From: Clostridium sp.
GTDB taxonomy: Bacteria > Bacillota > Clostridia > Clostridiales > Clostridiaceae
Assembly: GCF_022482905.1 (NCBI RefSeq)
Contig: NZ_JAKVOI010000001.1
Coordinates: 2,915,958 to 2,979,957, forward strand
DNA: 64,000 nucleotides
Direction: 5' to 3'
The stretch's first letter is position 1. Each line of letters begins with the position of its first letter. This document shows, in pieces, positions 1-13,053 of this stretch. The notes beneath the pieces are model-generated. The model had not been told where the DNA came from and did not search any database. It saw only the letters and a program-made list of their open reading frames with translations. The translations under genes were made by a program, and so were the position numbers.

Positions 1-168
1 TTTAGCATCTTCCATTGCTTTTTCACTTATTTCCCAATCAGTTATAAAATCAGGTACACCGAGACTCAAGTCTATTACATCTTCTTGTTTTATAAACTTC
101 TTTGTAGATTCATCCATGATGGTAACTGCATCTTTCCAATGCTTTTTTGAAATAAACCTATGTTCCAT
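1..168 (-). CDS. Class I/II PLP aminotransferase, N-terminal part only
   Basis: The 56 visible residues begin MEHRFISKKHWKDAV and contain DVIDLSLGVPDF, the typical N-terminal signature of fold-type I aminotransferases of the aspartate/aromatic class. The catalytic lysine and most of the protein lie beyond the window edge, so substrate cannot be judged. The ATG at 168 is preceded by AAGGTGATT at a good distance. It lies 70 bp downstream of the DDAH-like gene and has its own promoter (206-234) of the same design as the one upstream of the PilZ gene, which suggests co-regulation with the arginine-type catabolic cluster. Confidence 0.8.
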   Translation of the reverse strand, partial: MEHRFISKKHWKDAVTIMDESTKKFIKQEDVIDLSLGVPDFITDWEISEKAMEDAK

Positions 169-205
169 AAAGAATCACCTTCCTGTCTAGATCTCTTTAA
201 GACAA

Positions 206-234
206 TCTATATAAGTATTCGTATTTGTATACAA
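206..234 (-). promoter_or_regulatory. Promoter with TTGTATACAA dyad, upstream of the aminotransferase
   Basis: On the minus strand, -35 TTGTAT (234-229), a 17-bp spacer containing ACAAATACGAATAC, and -10 TATAGA (211-206). A perfect dyad TTGTATACAA (225-234) covers the -35 element, so a bound regulator would block RNA polymerase. An almost identical arrangement is at 4537-4565. Confidence 0.6.
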
Positions 235-238
235 CTAG

Positions 239-1090
239 TTAAATCCTGATCAGCGGAAATGTCATACAGTGAGGCCCTCCACCGCTTTTCAATATCTCAC
301 TTGCATTCAATTCTAATACATCCAGTCCATTTGCTCTCAGTTTTCTATTAACTTCAGTATTTGATTTCAATGATATAACTTTTCCATTGCCTATGGATTG
401 TAAATTACACTGATGCTTGAAAACACCTTCCTGTGGAATATCAATCAACATAAATCCTCTCTTGTTCAGTATTTCAATGAAAGAATCCGGTAATGCCCGT
501 CTGCATACTACTGCCATTTTCTCTGCCACTATATTAAAGCACATGTCAAGATGCAGATTTTCTTGCGGACATTTGACAGGTACTACACTATAACCAAATT
601 TATTTAATCCTTCCCTTATTTCCTGTATGCCAGTTTCATTTGTTCTTGCCACTGTTCCAATAGCAAGAGTATTATCATCCAAAAACCAAAAATCTCCACC
701 TTCAAAAATTCCTTTTTCCACTCTTGCCACACATGGAACACCTATTTTCTCCATTTCTTTTTCATATTCTTCTGTTTCCCTAAATCTGATTTTTTCTTTA
801 AATTTTCCCAATATATATCCTTCGTATACGCAGCCGCCAAAATCTCTCGCAAAAACTTCATTTGTTATTTCTTCTTTCGGTTCCATCAACTCAACTTCTA
901 TGCCATTTTCTTTATATATACTTACGAGTTCCCTGTGTTCCTCAATACACTTCTCTATATCCAGCCCTTTATTCTGTTCAATCCATTTGTTTGCAATAAC
1001 GTTAATAGGCTGCAGCTTCATATAATCCGGCGGACACAGCAGCACCTTTTTCAATATACCCGTTGAATTTCTTACAAAACCCTTGTTCAT
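239..1090 (-). CDS. Amidinotransferase/DDAH-family hydrolase (arginine-deiminase fold)
   Basis: 283 residues, the usual size for dimethylarginine dimethylaminohydrolase and related guanidino-modifying enzymes. Visible family features are FARDFGG (about residue 80), EGGDFWFLDD (about 130), the catalytic His in LHLDMCF (about 179) and the nucleophilic Cys near the C-terminus in GGGPHCMTFPL. Such enzymes hydrolyse or transfer the guanidino group of arginine derivatives, releasing citrulline or ornithine-type products. It sits between two aminotransferases and a RocB-like hydrolase in one minus-strand operon, consistent with arginine or citrulline breakdown, but the exact substrate is an inference. 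The ATG at 1090 follows GGAGAGG. Confidence 0.8.
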   Translation of the reverse strand: MNKGFVRNSTGILKKVLLCPPDYMKLQPINVIANKWIEQNKGLDIEKCIEEHRELVSIYKENGIEVELMEPKEEITNEVFARDFGGCVYEGYILGKFKEKIRFRETEEYEKEMEKIGVPCVARVEKGIFEGGDFWFLDDNTLAIGTVARTNETGIQEIREGLNKFGYSVVPVKCPQENLHLDMCFNIVAEKMAVVCRRALPDSFIEILNKRGFMLIDIPQEGVFKHQCNLQSIGNGKVISLKSNTEVNRKLRANGLDVLELNASEILKSGGGPHCMTFPLIRI

Positions 1091-1114
1091 TCCATCCTCT
1101 CCTTTTAAAAAATA

Positions 1115-2410
1115 TTATATATTGGTATGAAATTTCATGTACTCAGTTATACCTTTCTCCACAATAGTTAATGCACTGTCTATTTCATCCTTTGAAACAA
1201 TGAGCGGTGCTATAAATCTTATTACATTATGATAAGTTCCACAGGATAAAAGTATAAGATTATTCTCAATGGCAAATTCAATAATATCATCTACTATTTC
1301 ACTGCAAGGTACCTTGTTGATATCACAAAATTCCATGCCTATCATAAGTCCCATTCCTCTTACATCGCCTATAATTGGATACTTGTCTTTTAATTCAAGC
1401 AGTCTTTCTTTTAAATAGTCACCCATTTCCCTGCCATGTGAAATAATTCCTTTTTGCAGTTCATCTATGGTAGCTATAGCAGCAGCACAGGCAACAGGAT
1501 TCCCCCCAAAAGTTCCTCCGTGAGCTCCAGAAGGCCATTTCTCCATAATTTTCTTTTTACCGATGACAGCACTTAAAGGAAAACCCGATGCTATTGACTT
1601 TGCGCATGTAAATATATCGGGTCTGACAGAAAAATTTTCTTGTGCAAACATTTTACCTGTTCTTCCAAACCCTGTCTGTATTTCATCAAATATAAGATAT
1701 ATTCCATACTTGTCACATACTTTCCTAACATACTCTACAAATTTTTCGGGAGGAACTATATATCCACCTTCCCCCTGAACAGGTTCCATTATAATTGCAG
1801 CAACACTATAAGGATCAACAAGTCTTTTAAAAATGTCTTCTTCAAACTGTTCTGTACACTCCATGCTGCATGATTCCATTTTCTGCTTATATGGACATCT
1901 GAAACAATAGGGATACTCTGCAAAATATACACTTGGCAGAAGTCCCTCATAATTTTTTCTGTATTTTGAATCTGAACCGGTTATGGACACAGTTCCCAGA
2001 GTTCTGCCATGAAACGACCCTTTAAAAGAAATAATGGCACTTCTTCCTGTAACATACTTTGCCAGTTTTATTGCTCCTTCATTTGCTTCCGCACCGCTGT
2101 TGCTAAAATAAACCATAGTATCATTTCCCGTCAGCTCCACTAATTTTTCTGCAAGTCTGACATAAGATTCATAATATACTACATTATGTCCTCCGTGGAT
2201 CAGCTGTCTCATCTGTTCTTCAGCTGCCTTTATGACTGAATCATTATTATGCCCTAAATTACAAACTGCCACTCCGCTTGCAAAATCAAGCATTTTCCTT
2301 CCATCTTCCGTATACAAATAAGCACCCTTGCCTTTTACAACACCCAATTTAGTCGCTCTTTTAGCAACAGGAGGCATAACCTTCAAACTCCGTTCATATA
2401 AACTACTCAA
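1115..2410 (-). CDS. Class III aminotransferase (GABA/ornithine type)
   Basis: 431 residues with the class III layout: cofactor-phosphate region NSGAEANEGAIKLAKYVTGR (about 104-123), the SFKGSFHGRT segment, the IFDEIQTGFGRTGK box with the PLP-ring aspartate, and the Schiff-base lysine in CAKSIASGFPLSAVIG. Members move the amino group of omega-amino acids (ornithine, GABA, putrescine) to 2-oxoglutarate or pyruvate. TTG is the likely start, with GGGGAGATAT upstream. It lies 25 bp before the DDAH-like gene and 12 bp after the RocB-like gene, so all three form one transcript. An odd feature is the Cys-rich insert CFRCPYKQKMESCSMEC (about 169-186), which could hold a metal; similar inserts exist in some clostridial relatives. 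Confidence 0.85.
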   Translation of the reverse strand: MSSLYERSLKVMPPVAKRATKLGVVKGKGAYLYTEDGRKMLDFASGVAVCNLGHNNDSVIKAAEEQMRQLIHGGHNVVYYESYVRLAEKLVELTGNDTMVYFSNSGAEANEGAIKLAKYVTGRSAIISFKGSFHGRTLGTVSITGSDSKYRKNYEGLLPSVYFAEYPYCFRCPYKQKMESCSMECTEQFEEDIFKRLVDPYSVAAIIMEPVQGEGGYIVPPEKFVEYVRKVCDKYGIYLIFDEIQTGFGRTGKMFAQENFSVRPDIFTCAKSIASGFPLSAVIGKKKIMEKWPSGAHGGTFGGNPVACAAAIATIDELQKGIISHGREMGDYLKERLLELKDKYPIIGDVRGMGLMIGMEFCDINKVPCSEIVDDIIEFAIENNLILLSCGTYHNVIRFIAPLIVSKDEIDSALTIVEKGITEYMKFHTNI

Positions 2411-2422
2411 AATATATCTCCC

Positions 2423-4093
2423 CTAACAATTTAAAAATTTATCTACAGTTTTTAATATCAACTTTGGCAGGACTTCAAATGAATAAGGCTTATATACCCT
2501 TTCAGTCCATTTATGTGCATCCTTACCATAACACCCGTAGTTAACTATTGGTATGTTAAGTTTCTTTATCTTTTGTAGTGGCACTTCATAAACTTGTCCC
2601 CACCCAGGAAAATTAGAAGTTAACTTATAAAGTTCTTCAAAATCATCATCTATCTTCAAATAGCTGCTGTCAGAAAGACTCGGGAAGAATTTCATCATTT
2701 TGAATGATTCCATACATCCATCTTTACCCATCTCATCTATGGATTCTTCTATTTTTTCTATTACTTCTCTTTCTGTCACATCTTCATCTTTTAATACATT
2801 ATGCGGACAATATGGTGCCGCAAAAAACAGCACTATACATGGTTCTTTATTTTCGTACAATTTAAATACCTTTTCCACCATTTTTAAAGAAATAATCCTC
2901 AAATCCATATTCATTTCAAGAAGATTTTCCGTATATTTAGCAAGTTCTTTTTTCAAATTACCGTCAAAATTTTTTTCCACAATTTTACACAGTTCAGAAT
3001 AGGTCAATATGCTAGGCTGAAAATCTATAGGTGTATATTTTTGGTTTACTTTTTCACAATAAGCTCTATAGCTCTTGTCATTTCTGCTTACTATTTTATC
3101 GAAGACTTCTACTGCTGATTTTTTCAACTTTGCCATAGTTTTTTCAGGAGATTCATTGTGAACTGCATAATTAAAATATACAAAAGCTGAAGATGGTGTC
3201 TGAACATTATATAACTTCTTTAAATCCTTGAATTTCAGGACAGATGGCGGGAGAGTATATTCTCCGCTATACTCATCACATAATTCCACATTCAAATCAA
3301 TTTCATTTATAAGCTGCCCTGCCAGTACATCAGGATTCAATCCTTCAAAACACTGACCTACATGAGTTTCTTTTCCAAATATATAAAAGCAGGGAAGTAA
3401 TTTTCCAACTGTTCCCGTGTAAATATATTTTGCAGTATCACCCTCATACATTGGACATATATAGTCATTATTTATAGCAAGTGAATATTCAAGATTATAT
3501 TTCTCCTTTAAATCTTCAAGTACATCCAGCGCTTCTATTATTCCCGTATGTTCATTTTCCTCTACCGGATTTGACATAAACAATATATTGCCCTCTATGT
3601 CTTTAATTTTTTTTGAAAGTTCTTTTAAAACTATTAGATGTACTGCATCACCGCTTTTCATATCAGATGCTCCTCTACCAAACAGCCATTTTCCACTATC
3701 AAGATCTTTCCTTACATCATTTGGAAGATCAAGGTTTTTGAGCTGTCTTTCAAATTCAACTGGATTAAAGGCATATTCGGAAAGCTGTCCAAAATCATCA
3801 ACTCCAACTGTATCCATATGACCGTGTAAAATAATAGTTTTCCCTGATCTTTTCTTCTCTCCTCTCAAAAATGCAAAAACATTTTTCCTGCCTAACCTAT
3901 CATTTTTTAGCTCTGTCTGCCAGACATAATCTTCGTTTATTTTAAAATAATCAATACTTTTTATATAATTATAAATTTTATTGCTTATATCAACTTCTCC
4001 CTTTGTGCCATTAACACTGGGAACCTTAACCAGATCTATGGTCAAATCCTCAATTTCCTTGCTAATTAAATTTGTTTCCAACAACTCCATCAT
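2423..4093 (-). CDS. rocB: M20-family metallohydrolase, RocB-like arginine-utilisation protein
   Basis: 556 residues from the ATG at 4093, the long size of RocB-type M20 proteins. Metal-binding motifs are visible: HGHMDTVG (about 93-100), the GRGASDMKSG segment (about 142-151) carrying the bridging Asp, NPVEENEH (about 178-185), and a C-terminal His in YGKDAHKWTERV. M20 enzymes use two zinc ions to cleave amide bonds; RocB belongs to arginine/ornithine catabolism in Bacillus, although its own reaction is not firmly established. AAGGGGTGAT precedes the chosen ATG; an ATG six bases upstream is less well spaced. It is the first enzyme of the operon after the PilZ gene. Confidence 0.75.
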   Translation of the reverse strand: MMELLETNLISKEIEDLTIDLVKVPSVNGTKGEVDISNKIYNYIKSIDYFKINEDYVWQTELKNDRLGRKNVFAFLRGEKKRSGKTIILHGHMDTVGVDDFGQLSEYAFNPVEFERQLKNLDLPNDVRKDLDSGKWLFGRGASDMKSGDAVHLIVLKELSKKIKDIEGNILFMSNPVEENEHTGIIEALDVLEDLKEKYNLEYSLAINNDYICPMYEGDTAKYIYTGTVGKLLPCFYIFGKETHVGQCFEGLNPDVLAGQLINEIDLNVELCDEYSGEYTLPPSVLKFKDLKKLYNVQTPSSAFVYFNYAVHNESPEKTMAKLKKSAVEVFDKIVSRNDKSYRAYCEKVNQKYTPIDFQPSILTYSELCKIVEKNFDGNLKKELAKYTENLLEMNMDLRIISLKMVEKVFKLYENKEPCIVLFFAAPYCPHNVLKDEDVTEREVIEKIEESIDEMGKDGCMESFKMMKFFPSLSDSSYLKIDDDFEELYKLTSNFPGWGQVYEVPLQKIKKLNIPIVNYGCYGKDAHKWTERVYKPYSFEVLPKLILKTVDKFLNC

Positions 4094-4125
4094 ATACATC
4101 ACCCCTTAATCATTTTTAATTCTTT

Positions 4126-4485
4126 CTATAATAATTCTTGTTTTAACATTTCTCTGTATGTATTTTCTAATGCAATAAAATTACCTCCAATAAAATAACC
4201 TCTATCATATAAATTTGCATGTGTAACTCTAACTGTTGAAGGTATGCTGATGCTATTATATTTAAATATCAATTCCAATAAATCATTTTTCTTAAATTCA
4301 ACTTCTGATAAAAAACCTATTCCTGAAATGGATACATCCACAGCAAATACCTGATAGTTGCATTTTGTATAATTAACACCTGTAATTTTAAAATTAGCAT
4401 CATATTTAATTCTTTTATTTACTCTCTTATCTTTTTTAATTATTTGCTTTCTATTCATCAAATGACTGTAACTATCATTTTTCAT
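4126..4485 (-). CDS. PilZ-domain protein (c-di-GMP receptor candidate)
   Basis: 119 residues. The PilZ signature is complete: an arginine-rich N-terminal switch (KRVNKRIKYDA) and the DVSISGIGF motif of form D/N-x-S-x-x-G. The rest is a beta-barrel-like sequence with no transmembrane segment, so this is a stand-alone cytosolic c-di-GMP sensor. It is the first gene after the 4537-4565 promoter and 24 bp upstream of the RocB-like gene, an unusual place for a motility or biofilm regulator. AGGAG lies 11 bases before the ATG. Confidence 0.75.
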   Translation of the reverse strand: MKNDSYSHLMNRKQIIKKDKRVNKRIKYDANFKITGVNYTKCNYQVFAVDVSISGIGFLSEVEFKKNDLLELIFKYNSISIPSTVRVTHANLYDRGYFIGGNFIALENTYREMLKQELL

Positions 4486-4536
4486 AATACTTGTTCACTC
4501 CTAAAAAAAATTATTGGACACAAAACATCTAACAGC

Positions 4537-4565
4537 TTTATATATGTATTTGTATTTGTATACAA
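4537..4565 (-). promoter_or_regulatory. Promoter with TTGTATACAA dyad, upstream of the PilZ-rocB operon
   Basis: Minus-strand -35 TTGTAT (4565-4560), 17-bp spacer, -10 TATAAA (4542-4537). The dyad TTGTATACAA (4556-4565) overlaps the -35 and is followed by ACAAATACAAATAC, as in the promoter at 206-234. TTGTATACAA is the kind of site bound by GntR-family regulators, but no such regulator is in the window. Confidence 0.6.
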
Positions 4566-4578
4566 TTAAAATAACTTT

Positions 4579-5526
4579 TTAATATCCCCTATCAAGATTG
4601 ACTATATTTTTTAACTTCTCGCCTGATTTATATCTCTTCATATTCTCAAATACCAATTGATATAATCTCTTTTTAACATTCTGGGAAATCCAAAAATTAT
4701 GTGGAGTTATAATAACATTATCTAAATTCCATAGACAATTATCCTTCTGTAAGGGCTCTTTTTCAAAAACATCAAGAACAGAAGCCTTTATTTTTCCATT
4801 TTCTATATACTTTATCAAACTTTTTTCATCAACTACCTCTCCTCTTGAAGCATTTACAAATATTACACCATCTTTCATTTCACATATGACATTTTGATCC
4901 ACAAAATGATAAGTTCTATCTGTAAGAGGTAATAGACATATGACTACATCACAACAACCAATTTTGTTTTTAATACTGTCAGAAGGATAGCATTCGTCAA
5001 AATATTCAACTTTTCTTCCATTTGTATTAAATCCTAAAATATTTACACCGAAACTATTAAGCCTTTTTGCTGTTTCATAAGCTATATTGCCCGTTCCTAT
5101 AATTCCAATAGTGCTGCCATGAAGCTCCAGAACAGTAGCGCTGGGTTTCCATAATCTATTCTCTTTATTCTTGTAAAATCTATAGCTTTCTCTGTATATT
5201 GAAAGTACGCTTGCTATTATACTTTCCGCAATGGGTATTGCATATCCCTCTCTGTTGTTTGTCACCAAAATACCCTTACTCTTTACATAATCTACAGGTA
5301 TCTGGTCAAAGCCATCACTGTCAAGTTGAATCCATCTTAAATTTTCAAGTTTACTTACATTAAAATGTAAGAATGGGTTATATGTAAACATAACCTCAAC
5401 ATTCTTCAATTCATTTGAATATTCAAGTTCATTTTCCTTTTTAAAAATAATTTCAAAACCAAGCTTTTCAATTTCCTGAATTTCATTTTTCCCAAGATTA
5501 ATAGTAAATAGTGCCTTTATTTTCAA
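4579..5526 (-). CDS. D-2-hydroxyacid dehydrogenase, NAD-dependent
   Basis: 315 residues from a TTG start at 5526, chosen because AAGGGGTGATGGA lies directly upstream; the ATG at 5565 has no ribosome binding site. The Rossmann nucleotide motif is GIIGTGNIAYETAKR (about 142-156 from this start), the catalytic Arg is in ASRGEVVD, the Glu in DVFEKEPL and the His in ITPHNFWIS. Enzymes of this family reduce 2-oxoacids to D-2-hydroxyacids. It lies upstream of the PilZ-rocB promoter on the same strand. Disposal of 2-oxoacids from transamination is possible but is inference only. It is a different subtype from the SerA at 17752-18687. Confidence 0.8.
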   Translation of the reverse strand: MKIKALFTINLGKNEIQEIEKLGFEIIFKKENELEYSNELKNVEVMFTYNPFLHFNVSKLENLRWIQLDSDGFDQIPVDYVKSKGILVTNNREGYAIPIAESIIASVLSIYRESYRFYKNKENRLWKPSATVLELHGSTIGIIGTGNIAYETAKRLNSFGVNILGFNTNGRKVEYFDECYPSDSIKNKIGCCDVVICLLPLTDRTYHFVDQNVICEMKDGVIFVNASRGEVVDEKSLIKYIENGKIKASVLDVFEKEPLQKDNCLWNLDNVIITPHNFWISQNVKKRLYQLVFENMKRYKSGEKLKNIVNLDRGY

Positions 5527-5733
5527 TCCATCACCCCTTGCTGGTTTATTTAAAACCCCATGCATTATTATATAATTTATAAATATGCTATCACATTTTT
5601 ATCTATTTTACAATATTTTTATGTAATTCTATCAAAAAACTATTTATGACATTATTTTTATAGCTTATATGGTATAATTTGTTCATTGGCACTAACTAAA
5701 AACTCCTATAATTAAATAACTGGATGTGATAAG

Positions 5734-6077
5734 TTGATTATTAAAAGAAAAAATATATTTTTTATATTCACTCTTGCTTAATGTAACAAAAATATTCAAC
5801 ACACATGTCAAAACAAGTATTTGAAAAAATAAATGTTTATAAAATATATGCAGTAAATGACCTAAAATATAAAAAACCCTTTAAAGTAGATTTTAGTTTA
5901 AAACAAAATTTACAGAAAAATATAGGTAATGTAATTTATGTAAATATGACTTACTCAGTTATTATAAAAGATTCGCAAAACAAAGATGTTGGTGCCTCAA
6001 AAGATGTGCCTATAAAATTTACTATTAAAAAATTAAACAATACATGGTATATTACTGATAAAGAAGAAGTAGCTTAA
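5734..6077 (+). pseudogene. Remnant of a small secreted protein gene
   Basis: A TTG at 5734, with GGATGTGATAAG upstream, opens a signal-peptide-like start (MIIKRKNIFFIFTLA) that stops at 5781. In another frame, 5805-6077 encodes 90 residues ending in a beta-rich stretch, YSVIIKDSQNKDVGASKDVP and KFTIKKLNNTWYITDKEE, resembling the C-terminus of small clostridial lipoprotein-type domains (DUF4829-like, uncertain). The two parts fit a secreted protein that lost its middle section and frame. A possible plus-strand -10 (TGGTATAAT, near 5670) precedes it. The 5805 ORF could be read independently, but it has no ribosome binding site. Confidence 0.45.
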
Positions 6078-6154
6078 AAACATTCAGATATTTATCATGC
6101 CCAACCAAAGACGTAATTTTAGTGAAAAATCCAAATCAGATCTTGTAATTGAAT

Positions 6155-6210
6155 TCTTTAAATAAAAAAGTATTGTAAAACTATTTTAAAAAATAATTTT
6201 ACAATACTTT
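6155..6210 (-). terminator. Terminator of the rRNA operon
   Basis: Perfect 14-bp stem (AAAGTATTGTAAAA at 6167-6180 pairs with 6197-6210) followed on the minus strand by TTTTTTATTT. It lies 7 bp beyond the tRNA-Lys 3' end and ends the rrn transcript. Confidence 0.8.
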
Positions 6211-6216
6211 CTACCT

Positions 6217-6292
6217 TGGTGGCTCACCGGGGAATCGAACCCCGGACAACATGATTAAAAGTCATGTGCTCTACCAACTGAGCTAGTGAACC
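6217..6292 (-). tRNA. tRNA-Lys (anticodon UUU)
   Basis: 76 nt including an encoded CCA. Acceptor stem GGTTCAC/GTGAGCC, D-arm AGCTCAGTTGGTAGAGC, anticodon loop CTTTTAA giving UUU, T-arm CCGGGGTTCGATTCCCCGG. It lies 6 nt downstream of 5S rRNA and is cotranscribed with the rRNA operon. Confidence 0.95.
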
Positions 6293-6298
6293 ATAAAA

Positions 6299-6416
6299 AC
6301 CCGGCAGCAACCTACCCTGCCACAGGGCTTCCCCTGCAGTACTCTCGGCACAATGAAGCTTAACCATCCTGTTCGGAATGGGAAGGGGTGTTACCTTCAC
6401 GTCATAACCACCAGAT
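6299..6416 (-). rRNA. rrf: 5S ribosomal RNA
   Basis: About 118 nt with the conserved CCCATTCCGAACAGG loop and GCCGAGAGTA segment on the minus strand; the ends pair (ATCTGGTGG with the 3' GCCGGG side). Exact termini are estimated to within a few bases. Confidence 0.93.
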
Positions 6417-6428
6417 ATTTGACATAAA

Positions 6429-6541
6429 TCATTATCAGCTTCATATCTCTGCGTCAAAGTTCTCACTGCGGTGCTCATTTACGTAAGTAAATTCCGCTCC
6501 TCCTTCAAGCTTTTCCTTGATCTATTCGCTGCTAATAATTT
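6429..6541. repeat. rRNA-spacer repeat, copy 1 (23S-5S spacer)
   Basis: One of four related ~110-bp sequences in this operon (others at 9535, 9806 and 11514). Conserved blocks include GGTGCTCATTTAC, AAGTAA and CCGCTCCTC. Read on the transcribed strand each copy is an imperfect inverted repeat with a small central hairpin of the type TTTAC-TTGT-GTAAA. It is the only feature in this 220-bp spacer besides a TTTTCAGGGA box before 23S. Confidence 0.7.
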
Positions 6542-6637
6542 ATTTACTGTAAACTCTACAGCAAATATTGAAAACATGTGTATTCCATATGGAATACTGC
6601 TCTGTTCCCTGAAAATTGCACAGTAAGATGAATGTTT

Positions 6638-9522
<2,885 letters not shown>

Positions 9523-9534
9523 TAAAGAAAATCC

Positions 9535-9650
9535 ATATTAGCTTCGCATTTCATCGTCAAGTCTTTCGCTGTGGTGCTCACTTACACAAGTAAGCTCCGC
9601 TCCTCGCTCAAGCCTTTCCTCGAACTGCTTGCTACTATTAATTTTCCACA
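9535..9650. repeat. rRNA-spacer repeat, copy 2 (16S-23S spacer)
   Basis: Second copy, just upstream of 23S, with GTGGTGCTCACTTACACAAG and CTCCGCTCCTC. The 16S-23S spacer (9523-9981) has no tRNA-Ile or tRNA-Ala gene; it holds this copy, copy 3 and a 10-bp inverted repeat (AATTTTGAAG...CTTCAAAATT, about 9745-9790). Confidence 0.7.
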
Positions 9651-9805
9651 TATATCTACAAAGGTTATTTCATTAACCTCAGCTTTACTTTACTTTCATG
9701 AAGTCTTTCGACTTCTCTTTTTTCTTACTGTACAATTTTCAAGGAACAATTTTGAAGAATATTGAATAACCTGATCCTTCAAAATTAAACAGAATAAAAA
9801 ATTGT

Positions 9806-9919
9806 TATTAACTTCGCATCTTTTCGTCAAAATCACTCACTCCGGTGCTCATTTACATAAGTAAACTCCACTCCTCGTTCGCGTTTTTCCTCAATCTGCT
9901 CGTTACTATCAATTTTTCA
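9806..9919. repeat. rRNA-spacer repeat, copy 3 (16S-23S spacer)
   Basis: Third copy, close to the 3' end of 16S, with CCGGTGCTCATTTACATAAG and ACTCCACTCCTC. It has the same orientation and internal dyad as the other copies, with base changes scattered on both arms. Confidence 0.7.
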
Positions 9920-9972
9920 AGTTACTTGCTCAAACAAAATACCAACTTTTATGGAACAGTGTCCTGTTCCTT

Positions 9973-11492
<1,520 letters not shown>

Positions 11493-11513
11493 AAAGTTTG
11501 CTTGCTCATCTAA

Positions 11514-11633
11514 AAATTGTCATCAGCTTCGCATTACTTCGTCAAAACTCTCACTTCGGTGCTCATTTACACAAGTAAACTCCGCTCCTCCTTCAAGTTT
11601 TTCCTCGTCCTGCTCGCTCCTGCCAATTTTGGC
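11514..11633. repeat. rRNA-spacer repeat, copy 4 (16S leader)
   Basis: Fourth copy, in the leader just upstream of mature 16S. Conserved blocks TTCGGTGCTCATTTACACAAG (split by its dyad) and ACTCCGCTCCTCC. AAAACT/AGTTTT and AAATTG/CAATTT pair across the copy, giving a long bulged stem that could serve rRNA processing. Confidence 0.7.
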
Positions 11634-11794
11634 ATGTTACAAATTGTAATATACTGGTTCGATTTCTTAATTACTGCATCTCTGCAGCTCAAAAAAATTG
11701 CTGGTTTATTTCTTCAAGTTTTCACTTGTTTCTATTCTGTTTAATTTTCAAGGATCATGTCTCTTCTTTCGCCGCCTCTTTGGACAGCTTTTAT

Positions 11795-11823
11795 AGTATA
11801 TCATCTCATCTCATGTTTGTCAA
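11795..11823 (-). promoter_or_regulatory. Main rRNA operon promoter
   Basis: Minus-strand -35 TTGACA (11823-11818), exactly 17 bp, -10 TATACT (11800-11795), about 300 bp upstream of mature 16S. A second, upstream promoter is suggested by an extended -10, TGATATAAT, with its TATAAT at 11908-11903. Tandem rrn promoters are usual in Firmicutes. Confidence 0.75.
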
Positions 11824-12032
11824 CATTTTTTTATCTTTTTTTCATTATGCTTCAATGAGTTGATATTACTGACTTCTGTCATCTTTTGAGACAACGAATG
11901 TTATTATATCACAGCTTATTATTCTACAATTTATTTATTTTATTATAATACAAGTTTATTTTATCCTTTCTTCTCTTTTCTATTCATTTCTCACTTTTTT
12001 ATATATGGATACGCTTGGTTATGTTTATATTA

Positions 12033-12977
12033 TTATACTACAGGATTAATCCTGTAGAACGTTATATGATCTCTCCATTTTCCATTTATAAATAAATAAC
12101 TACTATTAATTCCTAATTCACTAAAGCCACATGCTTTAAGCACCATTTGGGATTTCAAATTATCTATAAGAGTAGAAGCCTCCAATCTATGGAGATTCAA
12201 CTCTTCAAAGGCATATTTTATAACAAGATTCAAAGCTTCTTTCATATAGCCCTTCCCCTGTTCGTCTTCATCTATGGAATAACCTACAAAAGCATTCTTA
12301 AATACTCCTATGACTATGTTTGACATCTGTATTTTACCTATCAATTTTGAATTCTTGTATATACCAAAATTTATATTCTTGCCATTTAAAAAATCCTTAT
12401 AACTTTCAATAAGATTCTTTTTCTGCGTGTCCAATGTATAAAAATCCTTTTCACGATCAGGTTCAAATCTTTTGAGATAATTTTTATTCTTTAAATAATA
12501 GCTGAGAATATCTTTTTCATCTCCAGGTACAAACACTTTGATTTCTATATTTTCCCCTCTTATACGTAAACCTTTATTTATATTAATACTTTTAAACTTG
12601 TTGAAATCAAATCCAAACAATATTTCATTCCTATACTTCGCTCCAGACTTTATACTGTTTGATATTATACCTTCGAGTTCAAAACCTAAATCAACAAATG
12701 TGTCTATATCTATATTTTCATCCGCCAGTATATTTATTTTATTTAAGTTCATATCCTGAAATAACTGCTTTACAAGTATATCAAGAGAATCCATCAGCAA
12801 CTTATAACTTGTATTCCCGGACTTATAAAATCTGATTCTAAGCAAGCCATATTTATTCAGCCTGGAAAAATCAATTATAAACACTCTCCCTATAGTTATA
12901 CCTGAATTATCTCTTATAATATATTCCTTATTGCTATCATTAACTGAATCAATCGACACAAATCGTTTCTTTAGCAT
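12033..12977 (-). CDS. GNAT-family acetyltransferase with an extra N-terminal domain
   Basis: 314 residues; the ATG at 12977 is chosen for GGGAGAGG upstream. The C-terminal half (about 145-310) is a RimJ/RimL-type GNAT domain: acetyl-CoA loop DEDEQGKGYMKEALNLVI, then LNLHRLEASTLIDNLKSQMV and the GFSELGI motif. The N-terminal half also looks like a degenerate GNAT fold (GRVFIIDFSRLNKYGLLRIR), so this may be a tandem GNAT protein. Members acetylate N-termini or small molecules; the substrate is unknown. It follows the rRNA promoter region on the same strand but is transcribed separately. Confidence 0.75.
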   Translation of the reverse strand: MLKKRFVSIDSVNDSNKEYIIRDNSGITIGRVFIIDFSRLNKYGLLRIRFYKSGNTSYKLLMDSLDILVKQLFQDMNLNKINILADENIDIDTFVDLGFELEGIISNSIKSGAKYRNEILFGFDFNKFKSININKGLRIRGENIEIKVFVPGDEKDILSYYLKNKNYLKRFEPDREKDFYTLDTQKKNLIESYKDFLNGKNINFGIYKNSKLIGKIQMSNIVIGVFKNAFVGYSIDEDEQGKGYMKEALNLVIKYAFEELNLHRLEASTLIDNLKSQMVLKACGFSELGINSSYLFINGKWRDHITFYRINPVV

Positions 12978-13053
12978 TTCTACCTCTCCCAATTATAAAC
13001 TATGTATATTATAGCATATGCTCTACTCCACATTTAGCAAAACTTTATTCAGC

